DNA of 19,718 bases from assembly GCA_031283145.1 (NCBI GenBank), contig JAITCJ010000125.1:1-19718 (forward strand), written 5' to 3'. The notes beneath the pieces were generated by a model. The model was given only the letters and a program-made list of their open reading frames with translations. It ran no database searches and was not told the DNA's origin. The DNA is from Holophagales bacterium (GTDB lineage Bacteria; Acidobacteriota; Holophagae; Holophagales; Holophagaceae). Position 1 is the first letter of the stretch. Every line of letters starts with the position of its first letter. The position numbers and the translations under genes were made by a program. Shown one piece after another: positions 1-6,867 of the stretch.

Positions 1-2
1 CA

Positions 3-698
3 GACCGCATGAAAGATGAATTCCTCGCCAACATAAGCCATGAACTGCGGACGCCCCTCAACGCGGTTATAGGTTTTTCCGGTCTCTTGATACAGGAAGG
101 AAATAATGAATTGCCTGAAGAAGTCAGGGAAGATCTGCGCATCATTTATCAAAACGGCCGCAATCTGCTGGAAATGGTCGAGACCATTCTGGATTTGTCA
201 AAAATCCAAGCCAACAAATTTGAACTCGAATTAAGGGAAATTGATCCAATACAGGTTTTAGAGGATGTTCGCGCTGTCGCTTTGGGACTTATATTGGACC
301 GCCCCGTCAAATTTATATATGAAACGCCTTTATGGACAGCTTCAATAGTGGGCGACCCTGTCAGACTCAAGCAAATTGTGGTCAACTTAGTCGGCAACGC
401 AATCAAATTTACTGAAGAAGGCGAAGTTGAAATGCGTCCATATATGGAATCAGGGAGTTTTAAAGTAATGGTGCGCGATACGGGCATAGGTATGACTAAA
501 GAAGAGACACAACGTCTCTTTCAGCCTTTCCAGCAAGTTGACGGGAGTATTACCAGGCGCTTTGGCGGCACTGGGCTTGGACTGGTTATTTCCAAAAGAC
601 TGCTTGAGCTTATGCACGGTCAAATTATGGTCACCAGCATCAAGGGTCTCGGCACCGCGTTTACAATCGCATTGCCATTAGCCTCGGAATCAAAATGA
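3..698 (+). CDS. Sensor histidine kinase, C-terminal part (5' end outside window)
   Basis: This is the catalytic half of a two-component sensor kinase; the frame is open from the left edge, so the N-terminal sensor region is missing. Numbering from the Met at position 9, the HisKA dimerisation box SHELRTPL holds the phospho-accepting His at residue 11. The HATPase_c domain follows, with its N box (GNAIKFT, Asn about 130), G1 box (DTGIGM, Asp 157) and G2 box (FGGTGLGL, 185-192). All ATP-binding motifs are intact, so the kinase should be active. The Met at position 9 is not the true start, because the preceding in-frame residues (Asp-Arg-Met-Lys) match the usual lead-in to a HisKA helix. The stop codon overlaps the start of the next gene (ATGA), which implies translational coupling with a receiver protein that is the likely phosphotransfer partner. 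The sensed signal cannot be told. Confidence 0.93.
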   Translation, partial: DRMKDEFLANISHELRTPLNAVIGFSGLLIQEGNNELPEEVREDLRIIYQNGRNLLEMVETILDLSKIQANKFELELREIDPIQVLEDVRAVALGLILDRPVKFIYETPLWTASIVGDPVRLKQIVVNLVGNAIKFTEEGEVEMRPYMESGSFKVMVRDTGIGMTKEETQRLFQPFQQVDGSITRRFGGTGLGLVISKRLLELMHGQIMVTSIKGLGTAFTIALPLASESK

Positions 699-2509
699 AC
701 AGCGAATCCACGGCCAAAATCCTGTACATAGAAGATAATGCCGCAAATTATCGCTTAGTCCATCGGCTTCTGTCTCAAGCCGGTTTTGAAATGTATTGGG
801 CCGAAGAGGGAACGGCCGGTATTGATCTCGCTATCAGAGTCAAGCCGGACTTGATTCTGATGGATATTAATCTTCCGGGTCTTTCCGGTTTTGAACTGAC
901 CAGCAAATTACGCAATCAGCCTGAATTCAAAGAAACTCCTATTGTTGCTCTTACCGCCAAAACACAGAAGTCGGACCGAGAAACGGCGCTGGTTGCCGGT
1001 TGCAATGGATTTATTCCAAAGCCGATAGACCCATTTAATTTTGTCTCGCAGATTAAGAACTACCTTGGGGGTCGCCAGGAGCGCTTGGATAAAGGCATTG
1101 AAGGCCGTGTGCTCCGCCAGTTCAACATTCAGTTGTTAGAACACTTGGAGCATCAGCTCCATGAAGCCCGTGAAGCCAACCAAAAACTGACAGACACACA
1201 GCAAGTCCTGGAAACTACAAACAAGAGCCTGACCAGACTGCTATCGCTTGGCAAAGACACACTGCGTGAGTACGATACATGGCAGCTTTTTAAAAAAATT
1301 TTGTATTCATTGTTCCTCGAAGTTCAGTGTGATTCTTTCGTGATTTATTTACAGCATTCCAGCGCCAGCTATTGGGAGGGGCTGCATCTGGCAGGCGATG
1401 AGCTGGAACAAGCCCCTGTCTTGCCGGATGAACATCCGTTTATTCAAAAAATCATCGGTCTGGAAATTGAAGATGATTGGATTCACGGGCCTTCACTCCT
1501 TGCAATGCCAATATGGACAGATGGCTATCATTTGGATATTTGGCAGACCAATGGTCAACCTTCTCTGTTGCTTTACCAGGACCGCAAAAATGAGGGCGCG
1601 GCGCGGGGTTTTTGGGCTTTTGACAGGACAAGCAGCCGCCCGTACTTTCCTCAGGAAATTGAAATGGTGAAGCTCTATGGACGATTCGCGCAAGTTTGCC
1701 TGGAAAACGCGGAAATGATTCTGGCGATGGATGAAAAATCCAAGGCGCTTGGAGCCAGCTATGAAAACCTGGAGCACGCCTATCAGGAACTGCAGCGAAC
1801 TAAAACGGAGCTGCATGAAAAGGAGCGCCAGACTGTAAATAAGGATCTGTTGATCAGAATCGCAAATCACATGGAGGGGCCAATCTCTTCATTGAGCAAA
1901 AACAGTCACTTCATCCTTAATTCCCTTCAGCCAGATGATGACCAGACAAGGCAGGCTCTGTTGAATATCAATAAAACCGTGAACAAGACCAAGGCGCTGT
2001 TTCGCGTTCTCATGCGCAGTGCGCAGCCTGAAACCGCCAACTTGCCGGATTGGATTGATTTGGAAACTCTTTTCAGAGATGAAATTACGTTTATGGAGAT
2101 GGAGGGGCTTATACTGCCAAACAAGACGCAAATGGATATAAACCTGCTTGGAGCGCACGTCTATGGCATTTATTCAGATTTTGCCCTCCTGCTGCGCACT
2201 ATGGTACTCAACTCCGCTCCAACGCCTGAAACATCGTCGCTGCTCCGACAATTACGTGGGTGGCGTGAGAAAAACAATGTTTATCTGGAAATTCAAGATT
2301 ATGCCGGCCCTGTTCACAAACAAGCGATTGAGCAAGCTTTTGAGCCATTTCAGGGACAAATGGAATCAATGTCAGGTTTTCGCGTCCCTCATCCCGGTCT
2401 GCCGCCATGCCGCCAGGTATTAAACACTTACGGTGGGAACATTGAACTGAAAAGCACGGATCAGGGAGCAATTTTAAGTATCACAATCGCGCTTGCGCCG
2501 GATTTATAG
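695..2509 (+). CDS. Response regulator receiver protein with a degenerate histidine-kinase-like C-terminus
   Basis: A 604-residue protein, translationally coupled to the upstream kinase by a 4-base ATGA overlap. Residues about 8-125 are a complete receiver (REC) domain: acidic pair E13/D14, phosphoacceptor D57 in LILMDINLPG, the Thr of VALTAK, and the Lys of FIPKPID. A predicted coiled coil (about 130-180) leads to a mixed region (about 185-345) that could be a GAF-like sensor domain, but I see no firm signature. A second coiled coil follows, then a region resembling HisKA plus HATPase that is badly worn. NHMEGPISSL stands where S-H-E-L-R-T-P-L should be. There is no proper N box, and no glycine-rich G2 box; only an FEPF-like motif survives. 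I infer a phosphorylation-controlled protein whose kinase-like end is structural or regulatory. No DNA-binding domain is visible. Confidence 0.85.
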   Translation: MNSESTAKILYIEDNAANYRLVHRLLSQAGFEMYWAEEGTAGIDLAIRVKPDLILMDINLPGLSGFELTSKLRNQPEFKETPIVALTAKTQKSDRETALVAGCNGFIPKPIDPFNFVSQIKNYLGGRQERLDKGIEGRVLRQFNIQLLEHLEHQLHEAREANQKLTDTQQVLETTNKSLTRLLSLGKDTLREYDTWQLFKKILYSLFLEVQCDSFVIYLQHSSASYWEGLHLAGDELEQAPVLPDEHPFIQKIIGLEIEDDWIHGPSLLAMPIWTDGYHLDIWQTNGQPSLLLYQDRKNEGAARGFWAFDRTSSRPYFPQEIEMVKLYGRFAQVCLENAEMILAMDEKSKALGASYENLEHAYQELQRTKTELHEKERQTVNKDLLIRIANHMEGPISSLSKNSHFILNSLQPDDDQTRQALLNINKTVNKTKALFRVLMRSAQPETANLPDWIDLETLFRDEITFMEMEGLILPNKTQMDINLLGAHVYGIYSDFALLLRTMVLNSAPTPETSSLLRQLRGWREKNNVYLEIQDYAGPVHKQAIEQAFEPFQGQMESMSGFRVPHPGLPPCRQVLNTYGGNIELKSTDQGAILSITIALAPDL

Positions 2510-2510
2510 T

Positions 2511-2560
2511 CATACCAACTTGCAATCAAAGGGCATTACGTTTGATTGCAAGTTGGTATG
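2511..2560. repeat. Perfect 20-bp hairpin just after the response regulator stop
   Basis: The arms at 2511-2530 and 2541-2560 are exactly complementary (20 of 20) around a 10-base loop. The arm begins CATACCAACTTGCAATC. It starts one base after the upstream stop codon and is the first of five hairpins in a convergent intergenic gap. It has no following T-run of the usual intrinsic-terminator kind, but an RNA from either strand would fold strongly, so a role in transcript 3'-end protection or termination is plausible. Confidence 0.85.
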
Positions 2561-2579
2561 GCGGCGAGCAATCGCCGCC
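2560..2579. repeat. 8-bp GC-rich hairpin with GCAA tetraloop
   Basis: GGCGGCGA, loop GCAA, then TCGCCGCC: a perfect 8-bp stem closed by a GNRA-type tetraloop on the plus-strand RNA. It abuts the preceding 20-bp hairpin, sharing base 2560. Its right arm begins a 26-base block (2570-2595) that recurs near 15981. Confidence 0.8.
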
Positions 2580-2582
2580 CGC

Positions 2583-2624
2583 AAGTTTTTGAAAAATCAG
2601 GGTTTCCCTGTTTTTCAAAAACTT
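2583..2624. repeat. 19-bp hairpin with one bulge (AAGTTTTTGAAAAA core)
   Basis: The left arm AAGTTTTTGAAAAA(T)CAGGG pairs with CCCTGTTTTTCAAAAACTT around a 3-base loop, with a single bulged T. Its core TGAAAAACAG/CTGTTTTTCA is the same as in the hairpin after ftsK (6572-6617), which suggests common descent. The T-rich right arm could also act as an intrinsic terminator for the upstream plus-strand operon. Confidence 0.8.
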
Positions 2625-2634
2625 TGGCGTTTTA

Positions 2635-2694
2635 GCGTTCAATGCCAATTGAACGCGACTTGGTATCAATCAACTTTTTTTAGTTGAACTGCTA
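2635..2694. repeat. 9-bp hairpin plus TATAGCAGTTCAA-type terminal repeat
   Basis: GCGTTCAAT/ATTGAACGC (2635-2656, loop GCCA) is a perfect 9-bp stem. After TTGGTATCAA comes an imperfect hairpin whose right arm is AGTTGAACTGCTATA (ends 2696), the terminus of the repeat family that recurs at 3634, 3741, 6532, 14380 and 15943. The last bases overlap the stop codon of the minus-strand gene that ends at 2692. Confidence 0.75.
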
Positions 2695-3504
2695 TAGTAA
2701 GGGCAAAGGCACTTCTGTAATGAACATGTGTTTGCGGGCGTTCCCCGCATTGGCGTTACTATTCAGAAATCTGGCTCTGATCCGCTCATTGCCCAAATTT
2801 TCCCTGACAACTCCGCGCTTTTTTATAGAGTGGTATATGTACCAATCATTTTGCGATGTTCGGATAAGAATCCCCACATGGTAATGCAAAAAAGAATATC
2901 CGCGCTGCTTTGTCGGTCTGTTGAAACTTACGAAATACAGATGGTTTGGGCGTATTCTGCTTGGCAGCTCCCGCCATGTCTCCGGTGAATGAAGATCAAA
3001 ACCGAGAGGAGATAAACCGTTGCCGGCGGCAGGGTCAGCCACTGCCCCTCCCGGCAAAAGCAGGGTACGCTCTAACCCTTCCGAAATATTTAAAATCAGA
3101 TCCCAGCCAAAATCCCAGTCCTGTCCCAAAATTGCGCCCGCGCCACTATCTCCCAGGCGGTCTCGTCCGGCGACAGACAGCGGAATATTTTTCCGAAACA
3201 ACAAACGGGATGCCGCCAAAATGAAGCCGCTGCAATTCAGCCCCGGTTCCTTGAACAAATTATCGGGGCGGGAAAATAAAGTGTAATTACCATGCTCGTC
3301 AATGGTTCCGTCCACGCGGAAAGTAATGCCAAAAAAAAATCCCAAAAGCTCTTCCGGTGTTTTGGCATTCAAAGCAGATTTTAAATTTGAGGGAAGCGGC
3401 AATATGACGGATTTGTCCTGCGCTGAAACGGGAATCGCAAAGCGGATGAGTGTCAAAAGGATCGCCAATACAAATATTTTTTTCAAGCGACTTTCCCCAT
3501 TCAT
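2692..3504 (-). CDS. Secreted NlpC/P60-like cysteine peptidase-fold protein
   Basis: I take the Met at 3504 as the start, giving 270 residues, because it opens a classic signal peptide: basic MNGESRLKK, a hydrophobic core at about 10-25, and likely cleavage after VSA (about residue 28). A longer in-frame start at 3579 would put a charged, Cys-rich stretch before the signal. The mature part shows NlpC/P60-type hallmarks: LNCSGF with candidate nucleophile C91, HYHVGIL with candidate general base H209 (or H207), and a third polar candidate H225 in YIYHS. The Cys-to-His distance (about 118 residues) is well above that of a typical NlpC/P60 domain, so a large insertion is present. The likely role is peptidoglycan or amide hydrolysis in the periplasm, but that is inference. 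Its TAG stop lies inside a repeat terminus (TATAGCA), so the original C-terminus may have been altered. Confidence 0.72.
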   Translation of the reverse strand: MNGESRLKKIFVLAILLTLIRFAIPVSAQDKSVILPLPSNLKSALNAKTPEELLGFFFGITFRVDGTIDEHGNYTLFSRPDNLFKEPGLNCSGFILAASRLLFRKNIPLSVAGRDRLGDSGAGAILGQDWDFGWDLILNISEGLERTLLLPGGAVADPAAGNGLSPLGFDLHSPETWRELPSRIRPNHLYFVSFNRPTKQRGYSFLHYHVGILIRTSQNDWYIYHSIKKRGVVRENLGNERIRARFLNSNANAGNARKHMFITEVPLPLL

Positions 3505-3633
3505 GGATTGCTGCTTTCGCAGAATAAAACCGGACTCTGAAAAATAACAGAAGCATGTCTTCGAGTCGGCAACAGTCATCTAAGATGGCAATGTTTCAGA
3601 CTTAAAGACTACTATTATTTGCTTAAAACTTGG

Positions 3634-3669
3634 TATAGCAGTTCAATACTTCGTAATTGAACTGCTATA
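3634..3669. repeat. TATAGCAGTTCAAT / AATTGAACTGCTATA hairpin
   Basis: A 14-bp stem with a short loop. The ends TATAGC and GCTATA are the family signature. It is preceded by CTTGG, so the junction reads TTGGTATAGC, echoing the TTGGTATC motif found beside the copy at 2660. Confidence 0.85.
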
Positions 3670-3740
3670 TCCCAACTATAGCATTTTTCCTTTTATTGCT
3701 TGCACAACGGTGGGCAGAGCACTCTACAAGCAAATCCCGG

Positions 3741-3776
3741 CATAGCAGTTCAACTACGAAAAGTTGAACTGCTATA
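3741..3776. repeat. ATAGCAGTTCAACT / AGTTGAACTGCTAT hairpin
   Basis: A second, near-identical copy of the palindrome: 14 paired bases around the loop ACGAAA. It is followed by ATCCACGG; the first copy is followed by ATCCCAAC, so ATCC is shared just outside both copies. Confidence 0.85.
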
Positions 3777-3788
3777 TCCACGGAAAAC

Positions 3789-3827
3789 TTCCATATCAAA
3801 ATTGCGTTCCGCAATTTTGATATGGAA
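3789..3827. repeat. Perfect 18-bp hairpin upstream of ftsK
   Basis: The arm TTCCATATCAAAATTGCG (3789-3806) pairs exactly with 3810-3827 around the 3-base loop TTC. It lies 48 bases before the ftsK start. It resembles neither arm of the TATAGCAG family, so it is either another module of the same mosaic or an operator. Its right arm contains TTGATA, a possible -35 box. Confidence 0.8.
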
Positions 3828-3844
3828 CCAATACAATATAAAAT
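3817..3844 (+). promoter_or_regulatory. Candidate sigma-70-type promoter for ftsK
   Basis: TTGATA (3817-3822), 16-base spacer, TAAAAT (3839-3844), about 30 bases before the GTG start of ftsK. The -35 box lies in the right arm of the perfect hairpin at 3789-3827, so folding or protein binding there would affect initiation. The match is by consensus only, in an A/T-rich stretch where chance matches are common. Confidence 0.3.
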
Positions 3845-3875
3845 AAATCAGGCTGGCCTATAAAATGGAGGTGTT

Positions 3876-6536
3876 GTGTCGGCGGGTTACGGGAAGATGG
3901 TTATCAGGGGCTTACTGTTGCTGTTGGCTTCTTTGATGCTTTTATCTTTGATGAGCTACCATCCGAATGATCCCAGTTTATTATCCAAAGGCAGCGTAGG
4001 GAGTACTTACAAAAACTGGTGCGGGTTCATAGGGGCTAACCTGGCCGGACTGCCGGTGGCTCTGGTTGGCCTTGGATCATGCCTGATGCCAGCGTATATC
4101 GGCTGGGAGGCGCTGTCCAGAGAGCGCCAAAGATGGCATAGGCGAATAGCCTGGCTGGTTTTTGCTCTATCTGTTTGGACATTTTTGGGGGTATTCGGAG
4201 AAATTAAGTGGCCTCCCAGCGGCGTCAATGTTTCAGAGCAAATTCAATGCGGAGGATGGGTTGGTTACGTTTTATGGCCCGGAATGTTAAAGGTATTCGG
4301 ACCTGTCGGCCTGCCGATTACACTTGCGACATTGATTCTTTTGTCTTCACTTGTCGCGGCTCCGGCGCTTACCAGAGCGCTCGGCAGATTGCTGGCCAAG
4401 TGGTTTGGGAATCGCGCGTGGCCCTGGCTCAAGCCAATTCCGGTAAAGGGGTTACAGGCATTTATTACTATGGTAAAGCGGCCCTTTCTCACTTGGGGGC
4501 CAAATCAGCCGGAAATGCTGCCTGAGCTTGATGCCGCTGATGGTCGTTACCTTCAAACTTTGAACGAGCATCAGCAGGCGATTGAGGCATTGGAGAAGGC
4601 TGAGAGGGAGGCTGCTGAATTCAGGCGTTCCAACTACAAACTCCCCAAAGAAATGGAATTCCCAACCATATACTCAATAAACCTGGATGCTATCGCAAGA
4701 GTTCCCGAAAACCAGCCCACTCCCATTCAGCCCATAGTATTAAAGCCGATTCTTCCAGATGCTCAGCTTCCCATAGTGCTGACCGTGGAGCCTGAGTCAA
4801 AGCCGCTTGACGAGCCAATTCCACCTCCGGCCCTATTGAGAAATTTACCGCCGCCCCCCAAACCAAAACCGCCGTTAGTTGAGCCAAAGATCAGCAAAAA
4901 TTATTCAGGGTATTTAATAGAGCAAAAACCATTGGGGCTTACTGAGCCTACTCCCAACAAGCCGATACCCGAAATACCGAACTACGCCGCCGCCTCAAAT
5001 TTCCAGGGCGTGTCAATGAAAAACAGTCAGGCCGAGCGCTTTGATTTACCGCCGCGCCGTTTATTTAACCCTCCTGACGCGGCGGCGCGCGTTGATACGC
5101 GATTGTTGGAGGACACAAAAAATCTGATCCAGCAAAAACTGGCTGAATTCAAAGTAAAAGGACGCATTACCGGTATGCAGCCGGGACCTGTTGTTACGGT
5201 TTATGAATTTTCTCCGGACCCCGGAGTACCCCTTGCCAAAGTGTTGAACATGGAAGAGGACCTGGCTCTTGGACTGCGGGCGGAAAAGGTTCGCATAGAC
5301 AGGGTGATGGGCAAAAACGTGGTGGGAATTGAAGTCCCCAACGCATCGCGGGAAGTAATCAATTTCAGGGATATTTTAGACAGCTCTGATTTTCAGGATA
5401 CGTCGCAAAAAGACAGACAAAGCATTTTATCATTGGCGCTGGGCAAGGATTTAGGCGGCAAGCCCGTCATCGCTGATTTGGCGAAAATGCCCCACCTGCT
5501 CATAGGAGGCAGTACTGGCAGCGGCAAGAGCGTTGGCGTAAATGCCATGATTTGCTCTATCCTGCTGCGCGCCAGATCAGACGAGGTCAAGTTTATCCTA
5601 ATAGACCCAAAGAACGGCGTGGAATTGGGTCTGTACGAAGATATTCCCCATCTGTGGGCGCCGGTAGTAACCGATATGAAAGAGGCCGGCCGTGTACTGA
5701 AATGGGTAGTGGCGCAAATGGAAGACCGTTACAAACGTCTGACTATTCTAGCTGTCAGGAATCTTGAGCAATTCAATACAAAAGTGATTGAAGCCGGCGG
5801 AATAATAGACTTGTCAGACCGGACACCCAATCCAAAGTGGCCCGACAGGCCCTTACAGTTGGAGCCGCTTCCCTATGTCGTAGTGATTATTGACGAGTTG
5901 GCCGATCTGATGATGGTATGCCGAAGCGAAGTTGAAGAAAGCATTGCCCGCATCGCGCAAAAGGCCAGAGCAATAGGCATTCATTTGGTTTTGGCCACAC
6001 AGCGCCCCAGCGTTGACATTGTTACAGGCGTCATCAAAGCCAATTTACCGGCGCGCCTGAGTTATCGTGTAAACACAAAGATAGACAGTCGTACTATTTT
6101 GGACTCCGGTGGCGGCGAACAGCTCCTGGGCAAAGGCGACGCATTGTTCCTTGCCCCCGGCACAGCCCGCACAAGGCGCATCCATGCGCCCATGCTCACA
6201 GAAGACGAGATTCTCAAACTCGTCGAATGGCTGAAAGAAAGGGGTCGCCCAGACTACAACCAGGCTCTTATCAAGGCGATGGAGACGGAAGAAAACAACA
6301 ATTCCCAGTCTATGGAGAGTGAAAACGCCGAAAGCGGCGATGATATTTATGATCGCGCCGTGGCCGTTGTAAAGCGTGAACGCAAGGCCAGCACCAGTCT
6401 GCTTCAACGCAAGTTGAGCATTGGCTATGGACGCGCCGCCCGAATCATAGACAGAATGGAAGAAGAAGGACTGATAGGCCCTGATCGCGGAACCGGAAAA
6501 CAAAGGGAAGTTTTTATGGAAGCGGAAGTGGTATAG
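3876..6536 (+). CDS. ftsK: DNA translocase FtsK/SpoIIIE
   Basis: An ATP-driven double-stranded DNA pump at the division septum that clears and aligns sister chromosomes for dimer resolution. The 886-residue protein starts at GTG 3876, behind GGAGG (3867-3871) and after an in-frame stop at 3861; no other in-frame start lies between. The N-terminus has about four membrane helices (roughly 8-27, 50-75, 90-110, 130-165). Residues about 230-420 form a proline-rich linker. The motor carries Walker A GGSTGSGKS (544-552), Walker B VVVIIDELADLMM (668-680, Asp 673) and the family motif ATQRPSVDIVTG. The last 62 residues (about 825-886) are a winged-helix gamma domain that reads KOPS-type polar DNA sequences. 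The TAG stop is embedded in a TATAGCA repeat terminus, so the final Val-Val may be affected by the repeat insertion; the gamma domain itself is complete. Confidence 0.97.
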   Translation: MSAGYGKMVIRGLLLLLASLMLLSLMSYHPNDPSLLSKGSVGSTYKNWCGFIGANLAGLPVALVGLGSCLMPAYIGWEALSRERQRWHRRIAWLVFALSVWTFLGVFGEIKWPPSGVNVSEQIQCGGWVGYVLWPGMLKVFGPVGLPITLATLILLSSLVAAPALTRALGRLLAKWFGNRAWPWLKPIPVKGLQAFITMVKRPFLTWGPNQPEMLPELDAADGRYLQTLNEHQQAIEALEKAEREAAEFRRSNYKLPKEMEFPTIYSINLDAIARVPENQPTPIQPIVLKPILPDAQLPIVLTVEPESKPLDEPIPPPALLRNLPPPPKPKPPLVEPKISKNYSGYLIEQKPLGLTEPTPNKPIPEIPNYAAASNFQGVSMKNSQAERFDLPPRRLFNPPDAAARVDTRLLEDTKNLIQQKLAEFKVKGRITGMQPGPVVTVYEFSPDPGVPLAKVLNMEEDLALGLRAEKVRIDRVMGKNVVGIEVPNASREVINFRDILDSSDFQDTSQKDRQSILSLALGKDLGGKPVIADLAKMPHLLIGGSTGSGKSVGVNAMICSILLRARSDEVKFILIDPKNGVELGLYEDIPHLWAPVVTDMKEAGRVLKWVVAQMEDRYKRLTILAVRNLEQFNTKVIEAGGIIDLSDRTPNPKWPDRPLQLEPLPYVVVIIDELADLMMVCRSEVEESIARIAQKARAIGIHLVLATQRPSVDIVTGVIKANLPARLSYRVNTKIDSRTILDSGGGEQLLGKGDALFLAPGTARTRRIHAPMLTEDEILKLVEWLKERGRPDYNQALIKAMETEENNNSQSMESENAESGDDIYDRAVAVVKRERKASTSLLQRKLSIGYGRAARIIDRMEEEGLIGPDRGTGKQREVFMEAEVV

Positions 6537-6567
6537 CAATTCAACTTTTTGCATTTGAACCGCTATA
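6532..6567. repeat. TATAGCAATTCAA-type hairpin overlapping the ftsK stop codon
   Basis: TATAGCAATTCAA at 6532 pairs imperfectly with TTTGAACCGCTATA ending at 6567. The TAG at 6534-6536 is the ftsK stop. This is a more diverged copy of the palindrome at 3634 and 3741. Confidence 0.75.
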
Positions 6568-6571
6568 TAGC

Positions 6572-6617
6572 CAACTGTTCTGAAAAACAGCCTGCGCTCT
6601 GTTTTTCAGAACAGTTG
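6572..6617. repeat. Perfect 19-bp hairpin after ftsK
   Basis: The arm CAACTGTTCTGAAAAACAG (6572-6590) pairs exactly with 6599-6617 around an 8-base loop, followed by ATACCAAATC. It shares the core TGAAAAACAG/CTGTTTTTCA with the hairpin at 2583-2624. It is a plausible transcription end for ftsK, though it lacks a distal T-run. Confidence 0.85.
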
Positions 6618-6718
6618 ATACCAAATCACATTGCTGTTGTGCAAAAGCGGTAGCGCAATATGCCGCAAACAACCGCATTCGCACGACCATTAGTAGCATT
6701 GGCAATGGGAACTGGTAT
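6618..6718. repeat. 101-bp unit with imperfect ATACCA...TGGTAT inverted ends
   Basis: The left end ATACCAAATCACATTGC and the right end, read on the minus strand as ATACCAGTTCCCATTGC, agree at about 14 of 17 positions. The inside has no coding potential. The ends recall the TTGGTATCA motif next to other modules of this family. Confidence 0.5.
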
Positions 6719-6867
6719 GAGGACACTTTCCCAGAGGCTGCGCTGCAAAAAACTTTCAGACTGCCTCAAGTATCGTTTTTATTGGTTTCAGGGTTGACTG
6801 GCTGTAATTTCGTCATCCTGCCAAACTTCATTCCTGAAATAACACTTTCATACGGAATTGCTATGAA

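Larger units (their letters stand above)
3505..3875. other. Intergenic region between divergent genes; no gene, three palindromes
   Basis: This 371-base gap must hold the promoters of the minus-strand secreted protein and of ftsK. Bases 3505-3633 contain no ORF with a ribosome binding site and no clear promoter. Bases 3634-3827 carry three hairpins, listed separately. The two TATAGCAG-type hairpins bracket 85 bases that include TTGCTTG...CAAGCAA, so 3634-3776 may be a single 143-bp element with the hairpins as its ends. Confidence 0.7.
6537..6867. other. Convergent intergenic region; no gene, three palindromic units
   Basis: A 331-base gap between the end of ftsK and the end of the small minus-strand Cys-rich gene. 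The left part is repeat sequence (hairpins at 6532 and 6572, inverted unit 6618-6718). In 6719-6867 I see no ORF with a ribosome binding site and no terminator. A fragment GGAATTGCTATG (6855-6866) resembles a decayed TTGAATTGCTATA repeat end. Confidence 0.65.

Noticed and set aside
2510..2696. Possible CRISPR array or CRISPR-like repeat cluster
   Set aside because: The repeats are palindromes of different sequence with no constant repeat-spacer spacing, and no cas gene is present.
6045..6554. 169-codon open frame antisense to ftsK
   Set aside because: It lies fully opposite the conserved FtsK motor and gamma domain, has no ribosome binding site or recognisable motif, and reads into the repeat.
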